Shown here: piece after piece, positions 46,100-57,904 of the stretch
Position numbering within the stretch: the stretch's first letter is position 1
Layout: the number at the start of each line of letters is the position of its first letter
DNA from: Isoetes taiwanensis
Taxonomy: Eukaryota > Streptophyta > Lycopodiopsida > Isoetales > Isoetaceae
Length of the DNA stretch: 64,000 bases
Reading direction: 5' to 3'
NCBI GenBank assembly: GCA_021234155.1
Contig: JAJEKV010000058.1
Location: forward strand, 3,730,600 to 3,794,599
Position numbers and translations under genes: made by a program
The notes under the pieces: model-generated
What the model was told of the DNA's origin: nothing
The model's input: only the letters and a program-made list of their open reading frames with translations
Database searches by the model: none

Positions 46100-49000
46100 C
46101 GATAGATTATTGTACAACCATGAATGCCGATATAACCCAAGTCATTCAGAGCTTTACATGATGAACATGACTACAATACAACAACCATGTTTAGTTATAA
46201 CATACAAAGAGTACATAGAAATACTAGCATTTCCACCCACAAGGAAAGCTTATTCTAGGATTTACATGGCCAATTTATCTCTTACAATGTCCTTAAAACC
46301 ATTCCCTCCTATAAGGAATGGAACATCTCTTAGCAAGTTAATCAAATCCACTAACTCATCTTCTTTTTTATTTTTAGATAATGTTGGGAATTGTGCAAGG
46401 GAATGCCGCATGTTACGCCGCATGCGGCGCTCCCTCTCCCCCTGCGGGACGCAGATGAACAGGAATTTTGAATTTTGCTCTTAATGCAGGATGCGGATTT
46501 GAATTTCGCTCTTAATGCTAGGTCGGATTTGAAATGCAGATCCCTACATTGTTACGGATGGGTTGAAAATGTAGAGCAAGAAGCGCCTGCAAGGATGTAG
46601 AAGGAGCGACTGCAAGGACCTGCCGGAAGGTAAAAGCTCCATTTCTAGCAGAAAGCAAATGTTCCTTCTAAATCATGTTATATTTCCCCAGAATCATGGT
46701 TTTGTTTTCCTTTTGTAGTGGCGAAGACCCATTTGATGTATTTGGTGCAGATCAAGAACACGAAGAGAGGCTAAATCTGTTACTCTTTTGCTGTGACAAA
46801 TGGTTTGCTTTTGCAGGCATGGACCCACATTTTCTTTCAAAGAGTTTGGTTTCAATGGGAAGGACTCAGATTTTTTATGCAGACGCCTTTGCAGACAATC
46901 TTTCTACTTCAATTGTGTGGAGCTTGGAGAAACGCCATAGTCGGAATCATTGGAACTGGCTTTTTGCTTAGCACATCTGACAATTTCTTTTAAGGTAGAA
47001 GCAAATTTGAAGACGGCGAGTTCTGCTATGGCATTATCTTATTCATTTTGCAGGTACATCCAAAATTTCTTTCGCTTAGATTAGATAGGTTTTTTATGCT
47101 TAGTGCTTTAGTTTTGTTTCTGCAGATACATTCGAACTAAAGGGGGCATCTTACCAGATGCTCCAAGCTTGGGTTCCTCAGGTTCGTTCTTCTATAGCCT
47201 CTAATTTTGTAGTTGTGAATTAAATTAAACGCAGTGCTTTTGTCTGCATCTCGATTTGCAGCAGGTCAAGAAGAGGGAGCTTTGGTTATATTGATGAGGA
47301 AGAAGAGTCGGCAAAGCACACAATGTTATCTTGATTCCTGAAGTGTTAGATATGTACCATTTTATTCTTTCACTCCACATTAAGAAAGGGTTATCTTGAG
47401 AAATAGTTGCTGCTTCAGATTGATCCTGCACAGTGAACCCAAGATGAAAGAACCGAAGCAAATGCAAGGTGTGATTTCCAGAATTGTTTCATTCATTCAT
47501 TGTTCAAATTTCCGCTTTTGGATATGGCTCTCTGAGCTCTGTTTGTTACTTTGTCTCTTTGCCTTTTCTTTCTTGCGACAGTGTTAAAGTGCAAGGAGCT
47601 TTTAGATACTGCCATGACTAAACAAACAGGGTTTAGTTTGAGCTTTTGCATTTATCCCAGGTTTGAGGGGAAAGGAAAATGCTTTATTGCTAAAACTAAT
47701 TATAATAGTTAACTTTAATGGTTATTTTCGAAGATTAAGTTGTTCATGGAAGGTAGAAGATGTAGATGCTGTGAAATCTGCAAGTAATTGAGAAATACCA
47801 TTTACAATGCATGTTTGTGAAGTCTGCAGCTCTGTTTTTCTCATTCATTTGTAGGTACAAATTTGAAATTAGGAGAGCAGATTCGTGTGAAGAAAGCAGA
47901 TTCATTTTGGGAATAGACTCATTCCTAAGGTCCACTGCTCACCATTGTTGGTTTTGACAAGAACATTAAGAAATGTTGCAGTTGTATATGTAGATTGAGT
48001 CAGTAGCCTAACCTCTGATGATCAAGTTTAGTCTTCAATTTCAATATATTGGCAATATTCTTCAGCATGTCAGTAAAAGGTCCTATCTTCACTAGGTTTA
48101 TTGCAGAGCTCTTTATACATTGGGGCGAATAATAGATGGTTGCATAAATAATTCAAACTGCAAAAGGGACGTTCTTCATGGTAGATAAGCTCATCCCTTG
48201 CACTTTAGCTGTGTGGCACAGATGATTTGAGGGAAGTAGAGCTTGCTGGCTTCAATAAATATTTGGTCTACATAGAAACCAGAAAACAAACAGTTAGTAC
48301 TAATAAATTCATCACACGTTTTATTTTTATCATGGATTTTAATTTTACAGATACAATGCACAAAACATTTGATGTTTTATGCACAACTTGGACTGAGACA
48401 TCATTTGCAGCTTTGAATTGATTCACAATATTCTGGAGCAAGTTTTTAAACTCTTTAGGGCAAATTTACGAGCTCTCCATATATCTTTAAAAGTTATGTG
48501 CACTGAATTGGAACTTGCTGGTATAAACATGTCACTAGAAAGGTTATGCAATCTTAATTATCGCATTTGTTGTTCATTGAAGTAGTGCACTATAAACATG
48601 TCACTAGAAAGGTTATGCAATCTTAATTATCGCATTTGCTGTTCATTGAAGTAGTGCACTGATATTTGGTCTGTGGAAAGCATGCAGCCTTTGCCTCATG
48701 CTTCTTTACTTGCAAGTACCGCACCATCATCAAATGTTAATGTCGCTTGCATGGTTGTTTTCTTCCCTAATTTGTGGAGTTGGATCCATGTTTAACATCC
48801 ACGTCATTATTGTTCTTAGAAGGGGCTCTTATCAAAATGATAGACTGCACTCTGGTATATGGAAGGACCTGCACGAAACTTCTCTTATTGGCTTAAGCAC
48901 TGAGAAAATATTCTTAAAAAAATATATTCATACCCTTGCATTTACTATCCATTGGAATAGTGTAATGTATATATAATTTGTGTCCTCTAAAAATCATTGA

Positions 49001-49690
49001 TCTTTATTGGAGATGACTATGCTGAGTTGCAACATTAAGGATTGAAGAAGGTAGGACTTTAACTATCTAGCACAATTCATTCATTTGTTCAAACATGAAT
49101 TACTTATCTAATGTATTCTCCTTGCAGATGAGCACAGGGTGCCTTGAATCTATGATGAGATAGGATGGATATATCCATTTGAATATGGTCCCTCTTACTG
49201 TGTACTCTTTATCGAGCGGATGCACGTTCTTGCTGGCCTTTTAGAAAACGAAAAACATTGGTCATTGAAGAAGCATTATTCTACCATTTTGTACTATACT
49301 GTTTGCTGCAAGAAAACAAGAAGGCGAAATGTCCTAATACTCCATGAGTAGACCAAAGAGCGACTGTTAACTAGAATTTGCACGGCCATATATTGTAGCA
49401 ACTATATAAGCAAAAAACATTGTATTCTTTAAGCTTTCTCATTTTGGGTGTTTGAAGAAGATTTTCGTCTGCCATTCCTAGCCTAGGTCCAAGTGTATAT
49501 GGTGCTAATATCATACACACTATATAACAAGGGCCATTGATTTTAAATTTATGAATATATCATGTGTCTCTTGCAAGGCATTGCTCCATAGCAATATATG
49601 AATGCTTTAATATTGCATGTGCTGCTGAATGGTTTAATATTGCATTTCTGGTTTTGCTGAGCTAACATTCTCACATGGCTACAAAGTGTA
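46100..49690. other. Unassigned region with possible decayed exons
   Basis: Several pieces look exon-like, bordered by acceptor-like TTTTGCAG or TTCTGCAG (for example near 46814, 47053 and 47124). A frame at 46675-46971 contains GEDPFDVFGADQEHEERLN. No family was recognised and the pieces do not join into one protein by eye. It could be a decayed or low-expression spliced gene. I cannot support a gene model. Confidence 0.25.
48522..48659. repeat. 69-bp tandem duplication
   Basis: TATAAACATGTCACTAGAAA begins at 48522 and again at 48591. The two units differ at one or two positions, implying a recent duplication. Confidence 0.85.
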
Positions 49691-49894
49691 CATTCTTCTC
49701 AATGGTTATAAAATCTGCATGAACAAAGCCTCCATACCAATCCATATGTAGGGAATTTAAATTCAGCTATGAAGATCTTCCTATACAGAACAAGTAAAAT
49801 AACACATGTCCATAGATTTGCCTCGACTCCAATGTGACTACGAGTTGTGGGATGGATGGCTAGAAGGTTGAGTCCAAGCACTTGTGCACGCAAT

Positions 49895-50010
49895 ATTTCA
49901 TTTTACCATGTGACATTCCACTACATCTATCTCATGAATTGAAGCCAAAAGCCTAACAAATATTTCATTTACCCCTGGGACATTCCACTACATCTATCTC
50001 ATGAACAAAG
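49895..50010. repeat. Imperfect tandem duplication, about 70 bp
   Basis: Both units share ATTTCATTTTACC or ATTTCATTTACC followed by GACATTCCACTACATCTATC and TCATGAA. They differ by indels between the shared blocks. Confidence 0.65.
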
Positions 50011-50604
50011 GCCAATAACAGACTGATTCTAAGCTAAACTAGAGATTTACATGGGTGCAGATTTTTTTGATAATTGCATTTTTTGAAATTACATTCAAGT
50101 CTAGCATGATCAAGAACAAAGTCAAGACTACACCAAGTCCAGCGTGATCAAGAACACTTTCACCAGCAAGAGGGCACCAACCAGCAAGAACAGGGCCAAA
50201 GCATCACTTTTTAAACAAGTATAACTTGCCAAGCCTGCATTAAACTAGAAGGCAGTGCATTTTTTCTTGTATAATCACATTTTTCTACTTAGATTGTCCT
50301 ATAGATTTATTTATTTATTTCTAAGCACCAATAAAAGTATCTTTGATTGTCTCTAAGGATTTATTTGATCATGTTTTGTTGTCGATGATGTCAAAATTTT
50401 GCTATGATTTCACTATGAATTAGCTTAATGGTTTACATTGACATTTTAAGTTAGCCTCTAGCCTTTGCACTATACCTTAAGCTTTAATTTCAATGTCCAC
50501 AGCTAAAACAGGCATATGGTTGATTAAAACATATGGTCGTTTCAAAGTCCAAAATTAAAATAGGCATATGGAAGGCCAACACGTTATATTGTTTTATTAA
50601 CAGA

Positions 50605-50770
50605 GTTAACATAACGGATCATGTTGTGAAGGTATATTTAACGGAATCCATTATATTACAAATTTTAATATAACAAATTATTATGGCGTGAACAATATAT
50701 TTTGTAGGATCCGTTGTCTTAAAAATTTTAACATAACGGACTATGGCATGAAGGTATTTTAACGGAACAA
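50605..50770. repeat. Direct repeat around TAACATAACGGA
   Basis: TAACATAACGGATCATG near 50607 and TAACATAACGGACTATGGC near 50730 each lead into TGAAGGTAT and TTTAACGGAA. This is part of the material left of the Helitron-like terminus and may be internal to that element. Confidence 0.5.
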
Positions 50771-50896
50771 CATCTACAACTACACTAATTTGAACATGAA
50801 CATCCACATGCTCCCATGCAATTAGCACCTTCATCAAGGAAATAAAATAGAAATAGACGATTCTTATCTAAACCCATTGCATACGTCCACAATTAA

Positions 50897-50927
50897 TGCC
50901 CGGCATCGCCGGGCAAGCGTTTCTAGT
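50897..50927 (+). mobile_element. Helitron-like 3' terminus
   Basis: An 8-bp stem TGCCCGGC / GCCGGGCA with loop ATC (50897-50915) is followed 8 bases later by CTAG (50923-50926) and then T. A short GC-rich hairpin just upstream of a CTRR end, inserted before T, is the hallmark of plant Helitron 3' ends. The element would extend to lower coordinates. Its 5' TC end and any Rep/helicase were not found. Confidence 0.5.
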
Positions 50928-51399
50928 TACTTATTCCTTACTTAAATAACCCATTCTATACCTTATGTTATTAACACTATTTTGTCATAATTCCTACATA
51001 CGTTTGGAGTCTAATTCCTCCACCATTATCTCTTTTATCTCTTCATTCTATTATGTATGCTTTCTAACTATTTGTAGGTTTGGAGTCCAATGAAAAAAAA
51101 ACAATCTTTACTAATGCACCATTGGAACTAGGCTTGAGCCCAAGACCTATTTGGTCTTGAAACTAGTGTGCTACCACTAAACCAAATGTCCAATTTGTTT
51201 TCCCTCCTATATAAAGCAATTTTCTTTTCTGTTCTCATCTATTTTCTTCCTAAAGGCTGCATTTATGGTAGCTTATATAAATCTTTTGGGTTTTCTGTTC
51301 TCAAATTTTTTTCTTCCTTGGTAATCCGTCCATCTTGACATGTGTCTTTGAAATTAAAGGTTGCATTTATGATGCATTTATGGCTCCATACTAACTAGG

Positions 51400-51842
51400 C
51401 AAGAGTGACACGAGTTTCAATATTCCAAAATTGTGGAAAACCTAAGTGATGTAGACATTATACAAAACCTAAGCCTTGCGATTGATACGTGGCAGATCCG
51501 GCCTTGGGTATATTGAATTGACACATGGTTTATTTGGAGTAGATTATGATGGATTTGTATTGACATGTGTCTTATTTCATTTATGAGAATGATTTTGAAT
51601 TAGTTACTTTTCTTCTTTACTAATTAGGCGAGAGCGACATGTGTCTTGATTTCAATATTTCAAAATCGTGGAAAACCTAAGTGATATATATACATTAGAC
51701 AAAACCTAAGCCTTGCAATTGACACGTGGCAGATCCACCCTTAGGTATATAAGCACATGGCATATCCACCATTAATTTTGAAATAGATTATGATGGATTT
51801 GTATTGACATGTACCTTATTTTATTTATGGGAATGATTCTAA
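51400..51842. repeat. Tandem duplication of about 220 bp
   Basis: Both units contain GTGGAAAACCTAAGTGAT, ACAAAACCTAAGCCTTGC, ACGTGGCAGATCC and GATTATGATGGATTTGTATT in the same order (51400-51603 and 51622-51842). The divergence is moderate. No coding signal. Confidence 0.75.
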
Positions 51843-51876
51843 ATGATTATACCTATTATATTATACAAGAAATTTA

Positions 51877-51902
51877 TCGCGGCGGCCTTGCGGCCGCCGC
51901 GA
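51877..51902. repeat. GC-rich perfect hairpin in AT-rich DNA
   Basis: The stem TCGCGGCGGCC (51877-51887), loop TTGC and complement GGCCGCCGCGA (51892-51902) form an 11-bp perfect hairpin within AT-rich surroundings. It resembles a transposon terminal or subterminal hairpin. No CTRR motif follows, so it is not a clean Helitron end. Confidence 0.8.
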
Positions 51903-52504
51903 ACATTTCTCTTCTTCAACCCGCTGCAAACGAAGTTTTGTGCTAAGTTGAATAGATCTCAATTCTGGACATCCTTGAGATGCAAAAGAACATGCAGGAG
52001 TTGAACCTGCACTATTGCCATCTTTTTTGCATCAAGGACGACATGGTGCCCGAAAATATCTTGAACATGGATGGTAATCAAAATTATGTAATTATTCTTG
52101 GCTTAAACTTTTCACATCTTCCCCTTAACACCACCTTGCTGCTAATCAACTCATGTGTGCCAAGCCTTGTGCATATAGACTTTGAATGTTAAAAATATAT
52201 TGCATGGTTGATTTGCAAATTTAGAGGTAAAAAGAAAAGCCCAATATTTTCAAATAGTAGGACTTGTCTTGCAATTAGTATTCAGAACTCGTCTATTAAG
52301 CTCGATAGTGTAGTCTTCTAAAACTATATATACACTTGCTGTCTACTAGGATCTAATCTAGCAACTTGCTTACTCCAAACACTAGCACTCACTAGAGCTT
52401 GAGAAGGTCTGTCCTGGCGTTACCCAGGCCCATCCCACTGATCCTGGTACTATTACAGATATGTCTTGTTCTAGACTATAACACAACACAAAAACATTCA
52501 GGCT

Positions 52505-52660
52505 ACCTAGTAGAGGGCTGATTTCTCAAGCCCCAAAACTAGGCGTTCTTTATATATGAAAAACTGTTGCAATGATTCTTAAACATAACTCAACACTTAA
52601 CATTTAGGGATATTTAGTCGAGGACTGATTTCTCAAGCCCCAAAACCATGTATCCTTAAT
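52505..52660. repeat. Imperfect direct repeat, about 110 bp apart
   Basis: GGGCTGATTTCTCAAGCCCC and GGACTGATTTCTCAAGCCCC, each followed by AAAAC and later by GTTGCAATGA, occur near 52514 and 52623. Confidence 0.6.
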
Positions 52661-54437
52661 GAAAAGTAGTTGCAATGAATTTAAAAGCATAAGTACAAAG
52701 TAGAGAGAGTAAATTATAAAGTAGACTATTATTAAAGTGTATAGTTTAAACAACTTGTAAAATGTATAATATACAGTTACATTTTTTTCGTAAATCCATA
52801 ACCTTCCACGTTAACACCAACCCTGGTAGCAAAAACAGAGACAATTGGAGGAGAAAACCCGTACCTGCAGCCAATCATGCAAACATTAGCAGTAATCCCG
52901 GTAACGATGCAAGGGCCAAAAGGTACATTGGGTCTCTCAGTTTATTACTGATCACCAATTGTATCCTTTTGCCCTGAGTTAGCATAAACAAGAAAGAGAA
53001 ATGGAATTATAACTTGAAGTTTTCTCAAATCTAAAACATGAGGTGAGAAACAATGGATTCTAGCATTTAAATCCATTTTACAACTGCCATTCTTGCTATA
53101 ATACTGTATCAAGATATTAAGCAAAAGCCACATGATCTTAGTGAGGTATAGCCATACTTTAGCAGCCCTAAGGAGCTAAAGAGCATCATGTTGCCGAATT
53201 AGCATTATGATGAACATGCTAAAGAACTGGACATAAACAATTTATGGCCAATAAGCAAACAAATGCTATTTAGAATCATAAGCAAATAATTAAAGAATAT
53301 AGAGGCATCTTTCTATTCAAGATTAAATCAGATATGCCATTGTATTTTCCCAATTCGGTATCAAAAGAATAAGAAGAAACCTGGGGACTATAGCATAAGG
53401 GAAGATCATAAACATGGCTATTCCATCAAATATTGAGGAAATATGTCACCTTGTTTGAAATTGACATGGTTAGTTAATAACAAGGACTCCCTCTATCACA
53501 TGTAAAGACGAGCTCACACTCTATAGAGGCCTATTAGCAGCATAAAGTCCCACTAACCTTGATAACTAACACTCCAAAAATATTTGAAGCTCTGTTGTCC
53601 AAGTAAGAAAGCTCAAAGCCTGCTCAATTTTTTGCAAAACCTGATTTTAACATCTTCATACATTAATTTGTTACATGTTCAAAGTGCAAGACTGTTTCAA
53701 AGCACCATGGCTGCATAAAGCATGCAATGAAAGTATGTAACCATAAACATAATGAATGCATAAGCTAGCTTTGTGCATCAATCAAAGCACAACCATTCAT
53801 ATCCAAACAAAATTATGAAATATAAGAGAGCTTTTCCAATTTTGTATGTCATAAAATCTTTCATTTTAATGTGCAATCTTATTTCCCCATCAAAGTATAG
53901 AGCCATATTCAAGGCTAGAAAAATGAAAACACATTGTGTTCAAACCTGGCCTTTTAACAGGCTTAGCAAGAAGTGGCCTTAACTGATAAATCTTCAAGGC
54001 ACAAATCATATATTAACTCTCAAATGTGAAACTGTATAACCATAAGGACTTACACAAGGCCCCCAAAAATTAATAGTTATCAGTTTTTCACAATAGTATT
54101 TACATGAAACCACCTTAATTAAGTAATGATAGTTTGTGGGTTAATAGTTATCTAATGTGGTTTTTATTTATGATTTATTCTTCTAGTTTACTACGGCATT
54201 TCGCTATCATGGCTATTTATGGTGGTTAGATTGTATGGTTTAATACTATGTTTTTACTAGTGTTTTATTGCTATGTTTTGAGTATATGACCTAATTAGTA
54301 ATGTGGCAAAAACTAGTATTGATTCTTTCTCTAAATGCTAATGAAGTTAATTGCATCTCTTTACATGAATCAATATTGTTTCATAAAAAAAAAGCTCAAT
54401 GTTTTATCGAAAAAATCATAGGCTAACTGTTAATGAT

Positions 54438-54611
54438 ATGCGCAGCAAAAAACTCTGCAAAATAGGAGAACAAAATCTACAGCTTGTTTCAAATTTATTT
54501 AAGGATTTATAAATAGTGGAAGAAATGCGCAGCAAAAAACTCTGCAAAATAGGAGAACAAAATCTACAGCTTGTTTCAAATTTATTTAAGGATTTATAAA
54601 TAGTGGAAGAA
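54438..54611. repeat. 87-bp tandem duplication
   Basis: Two units start ATGCGCAGCAAAAAACTCTG at 54438 and 54525 and end GTGGAAGAA. They are nearly identical, so the duplication is recent. Confidence 0.9.
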
Positions 54612-56193
54612 ATGGACAATGACATGCCTTCGTGCGGGGATATGCCTGGCTCCATCTGACCCGTGAATAAATCTTCATGTATTATAAAAAATTGTGATTC
54701 CTTATGATGGAATAACTGATAGTGGTGATTCTACTGGGAAGTATTTACATAGTATGATTCCGTCTGGTGATATTAGTTTGTTGTGATTTTGCCGAAAGGG
54801 TTTGCTTTGAACGACCAGGATCCATTGGATGGCTGGGATTTTGGTTTGGGAAAATTTTCAGCCTCAACAGGCACCTTTTTGATTTTTCTAACTTCAACAC
54901 AAGGCCTCAATTCCTCCGAAGATATCAAGAAAATATGTTATTTTCAGCCAAAAATTTTCCTACTGTTTTAAAGCTATACAGCTAAATCTGGATTTTGTCC
55001 AGCAGGTTACAAGGGTTCTAGGAAACTTCCCGAACCAAGGCTGGGATCCAGCAGAAAGTAGCTGCCGTTGTCAAGTACGCAAAACAGAGGCTCCAGAACA
55101 GGACCCCTTTTTTTGGGGGAGGGGGGATGATGTGTGATTTTGTCTGGAGGGTTATCTTGCACCACCACATTGACCATTGACCGCACATAGGCAAATAGGA
55201 TTAGGCCAGATTTCCACTAACGACGATTTTCAAAATGATGTGGTACCATAGTTTTCAGGCAGTAACATCGAATTGCCAGCAATTTCTACTCTAAAGCCTT
55301 CTATTAACGACAACTGAGAAATAATAATCACTATTTTTTAGCTGTTTTTAGATATCCTTCACGGTTCACCCTATTGCAACAACAAAAAATAGTACCAGCT
55401 ATAGAGCTACCACACAAATAATGGAAAGAGGGATGAACAGCATTTGCTATTACTATTGGCTTTTACTTTGAATGAATACTGCCATTGCCGTTGGTGAAAA
55501 TCCGGCCTTAATATATTTTTGGAAATTGAATATTTTTCAAAATTAATATATTTATTACGGTCTAGTGCGGCGGGGGCATTTGAACGTTGAGTACGAAATT
55601 ATGAGACTGATAAGAAGATATTGAGGCTTCAGTATTTGTTCAAGCTCTGCCGGACTGTGATATGTGTTGATAGCCGTTTGAACATAGATCTTGATTGGAG
55701 GTTTGAATCGCTAAAGGTTAATCACAGTCTTTGCTATTTTTTTTTTGGCTAGGCTTGTTGTTTACTTTCTGTATCAACATATCTTGGTGAAACCAAAATT
55801 TTTTATAAGCTTCACTTTTGTATTGTTTCTCTGCTTACAATTCCAGCAATTTTCATTTTTGTGCCATCTTACGCTAGCTAATTTCTGTTTATAAGATTGT
55901 TACTCATATGTAAGGGCATCAACTAGAAGAAGAGTGGAGTTGTGAACAATTTCTTTTCCTGGTAGAGTGGTTTAGGTTCATTTCCATAGTTCCTTGTAGC
56001 CTATTTTTTGTACTGATCTCAGTAGGTGTCTGCATATGCAGTTCGTAATTTTCTTCAAGCCATTATTTGACATCAAGTTGGTTTAATTTTTTGCTTTGCT
56101 AGATATAACAACCAGCAGTTTTGCCTCAGTATGTGAAAGAGGTTGTACAAGAGTTTGATGTGCCTTATTACTGATTCAGTTATCCTTGACGAA

Positions 56194-57882
56194 ATGGCTT
56201 CAAATTCAAACCTAGAATGCAAGGATGCAGTGAAGCATGAAATGCCTGATATAAGTATTCCTGGTTGGCGGGATAGATTTAAACATTTATGTGACATGAC
56301 TGTTGTAGTTAGCAAAACAAGGTTCCCTTGTCACAGATTTGTTTTCTTTGTAAGGAGTAAATACTTCGCCGATATTTGTGCACAGAAAAAATCGGCATCC
56401 AACATTCGTGTCAATTTATCGAATCTCCCAGGGGGTGCTGAGACATTTGAGCTAATAGCAAAATTTTGTTATGGTCAAGAGGTAGAGCTCAATACCTCAA
56501 ACATCATGAATCTGGAGATGGCTGCAGTTTTTTTAGGCATGTCTTCGGAGGATGGAGTTGGAACAAATCTAAGGGGCATATGTGATCGATTTTGGACGAA
56601 GGAGGTATTTCCTTTCTGCAATGTGATTATGGATCTTCTTAGATCTGTTAAGCTCGTAACTTTTTCTGGGGAAATTCTTGGTGTTGTCCATGGCTGCATA
56701 TTGGCCCTTACTTTCCATGTCGTTAAAAACGAGACAGATTCATTATACTTGGATATCCCAAGTCTTTTAACAGGGCTAACGAATTTGCAGCCCAATGTAC
56801 TACAACTTGTCATTGACAATTTCAGGGAGCAAGGAGTAACATTTATAAACTCAGCTTCTGCCATATGCTCGTGGTTGCATTCAAATGTGGAAATTTCAAA
56901 CAACCAGAAAAGTATTGAACTCTTGATTGGTTTTTTGATCCGGCAGCTGTACAAAGTTTCTCATGAAAGTATAACCTATCATGCATGTTCAGCTAAAGTG
57001 AAGGCCTCTGTTCAGTACCTTTTCTCATTGTCAAAAGCTTGTTCCATGTTTGGCATAGTGAAAGATGAGGTAACTATGCTAAAGAGTTGGTATTTGTATT
57101 CAATAGATGAGGAACATCTATTGAACCTTCAGATTGTGACATTTTCATTTCTCATTCTTGATTCAAATATAAATCAAACTGAAGAAAGGACGTGTACAAA
57201 GAGGGCTAATGTGGCAGGAAAGTACTTGTTGCGTTTTGGCAAAAATCCTGTATGTTCACTTCAAAAATTTCATGATCTGGTGATGAGTATTGCAGAAATA
57301 TACTTGGTGCATGCCATCAGAAATCCTGGATATTTACCTGAAATTTTCCGCGAAGTAGTGAAGAGCGTTGCAGGCATAATGCCATCACATGATATGTTGT
57401 ATGATGCAGTAAAAGCACATGTGAATTATCATTCAGATCTGGGGCAGCAGGGCAAGATGTTAATCTGTAATCTGGTTGATGGTGAAAGACTTTCTAGTGA
57501 CAAACTAGATGATGCTCTGCTCTCGAATTTTTGTCTTTCAACTGCTTCCCTTATTAATCTTCTAAAGAAGGAGCGGGGAATTGTAGGTACTTCAAAAACA
57601 GAGGAGAAATCAGCAGATCACTGGTATACAGTTTTTGTCAAATTCGATCATGATACAGGTGCTTTCTCTGTAAACAGGTCTTACGATGTTAAGAAGCTGA
57701 AGGAAGATATTAGAGCCAGGAAGGGATCAATGGGCGAATTTAACTTGAAGCTTTGGTATAATTTCAGATATCTGCCAGATGAATTGAAGCTTTGTGATTT
57801 AAATATTGGAAGAAATTCCACACTATATGCTACCTCGATAAAGAACCGCCGGATTGAAACAAAAACAAAACCGCCGGATTGA
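56194..57882 (+). CDS. BTB/NPH3-family protein with C-terminal ubiquitin-like domain
   Basis: NPH3-family proteins are plant CULLIN3 ubiquitin-ligase adaptors, often linked to phototropin signalling at the plasma membrane. The chosen ATG at 56194 has plant context (GAAATGGCT); an in-frame ATG at 56143 would add 17 residues. In the 562-aa product, residues 33-120 are the BTB fold (LCDMTVVVSKTRFPCHRFVF, FCYGQEVELN). The NPH3 region spans about 127-430 (LRGICDRFWTKEVFPFCNVI, later AHVNYHSDLGQQGKMLICNL). Residues 478-552 (57625-57849) read like ubiquitin: YTVFVKF, YDVKKLKEDIRARKG, then LCDLNIGRNSTLYATSI, the L-x-D-x-N-I-x-x-x-STL signature. The gene is intronless over the coding part, unusual for this family. 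The stop coincides with the neighbouring LTR border. Confidence 0.85.
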   Translation: MASNSNLECKDAVKHEMPDISIPGWRDRFKHLCDMTVVVSKTRFPCHRFVFFVRSKYFADICAQKKSASNIRVNLSNLPGGAETFELIAKFCYGQEVELNTSNIMNLEMAAVFLGMSSEDGVGTNLRGICDRFWTKEVFPFCNVIMDLLRSVKLVTFSGEILGVVHGCILALTFHVVKNETDSLYLDIPSLLTGLTNLQPNVLQLVIDNFREQGVTFINSASAICSWLHSNVEISNNQKSIELLIGFLIRQLYKVSHESITYHACSAKVKASVQYLFSLSKACSMFGIVKDEVTMLKSWYLYSIDEEHLLNLQIVTFSFLILDSNINQTEERTCTKRANVAGKYLLRFGKNPVCSLQKFHDLVMSIAEIYLVHAIRNPGYLPEIFREVVKSVAGIMPSHDMLYDAVKAHVNYHSDLGQQGKMLICNLVDGERLSSDKLDDALLSNFCLSTASLINLLKKERGIVGTSKTEEKSADHWYTVFVKFDHDTGAFSVNRSYDVKKLKEDIRARKGSMGEFNLKLWYNFRYLPDELKLCDLNIGRNSTLYATSIKNRRIETKTKPPD

Positions 57883-57904
57883 AACAAAAACAAAGACACC
57901 AAGA
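57855..57904. repeat. 25-bp tandem duplication at the NPH3/LTR junction
   Basis: ACCGCCGGATTGAAACAAAA followed by ACAAA occurs twice, with TGAAAC starting at 57855 and 57880. The second copy supplies the NPH3 stop codon and the presumed first bases of the LTR. Confidence 0.8.

Larger units (their letters stand above)
51903..56142. other. Intergenic region and NPH3 upstream
   Basis: No conserved gene is recognised. It contains duplicated blocks (next two entries), short chance frames, and toward the end sequence that may hold 5' untranslated exons of the NPH3 gene. Acceptor-like TATGCAG near 56040 and CCTCAG near 56130 precede the coding start. A G/T-rich tract lies near 55110-55130. Confidence 0.35.

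Noticed and set aside
46675-46971. 98-codon frame with GEDPFDVFGADQEHEE.
   Set aside because: It may be an exon, but no family was recognised and neighbouring pieces do not assemble into a gene, so no CDS is claimed.
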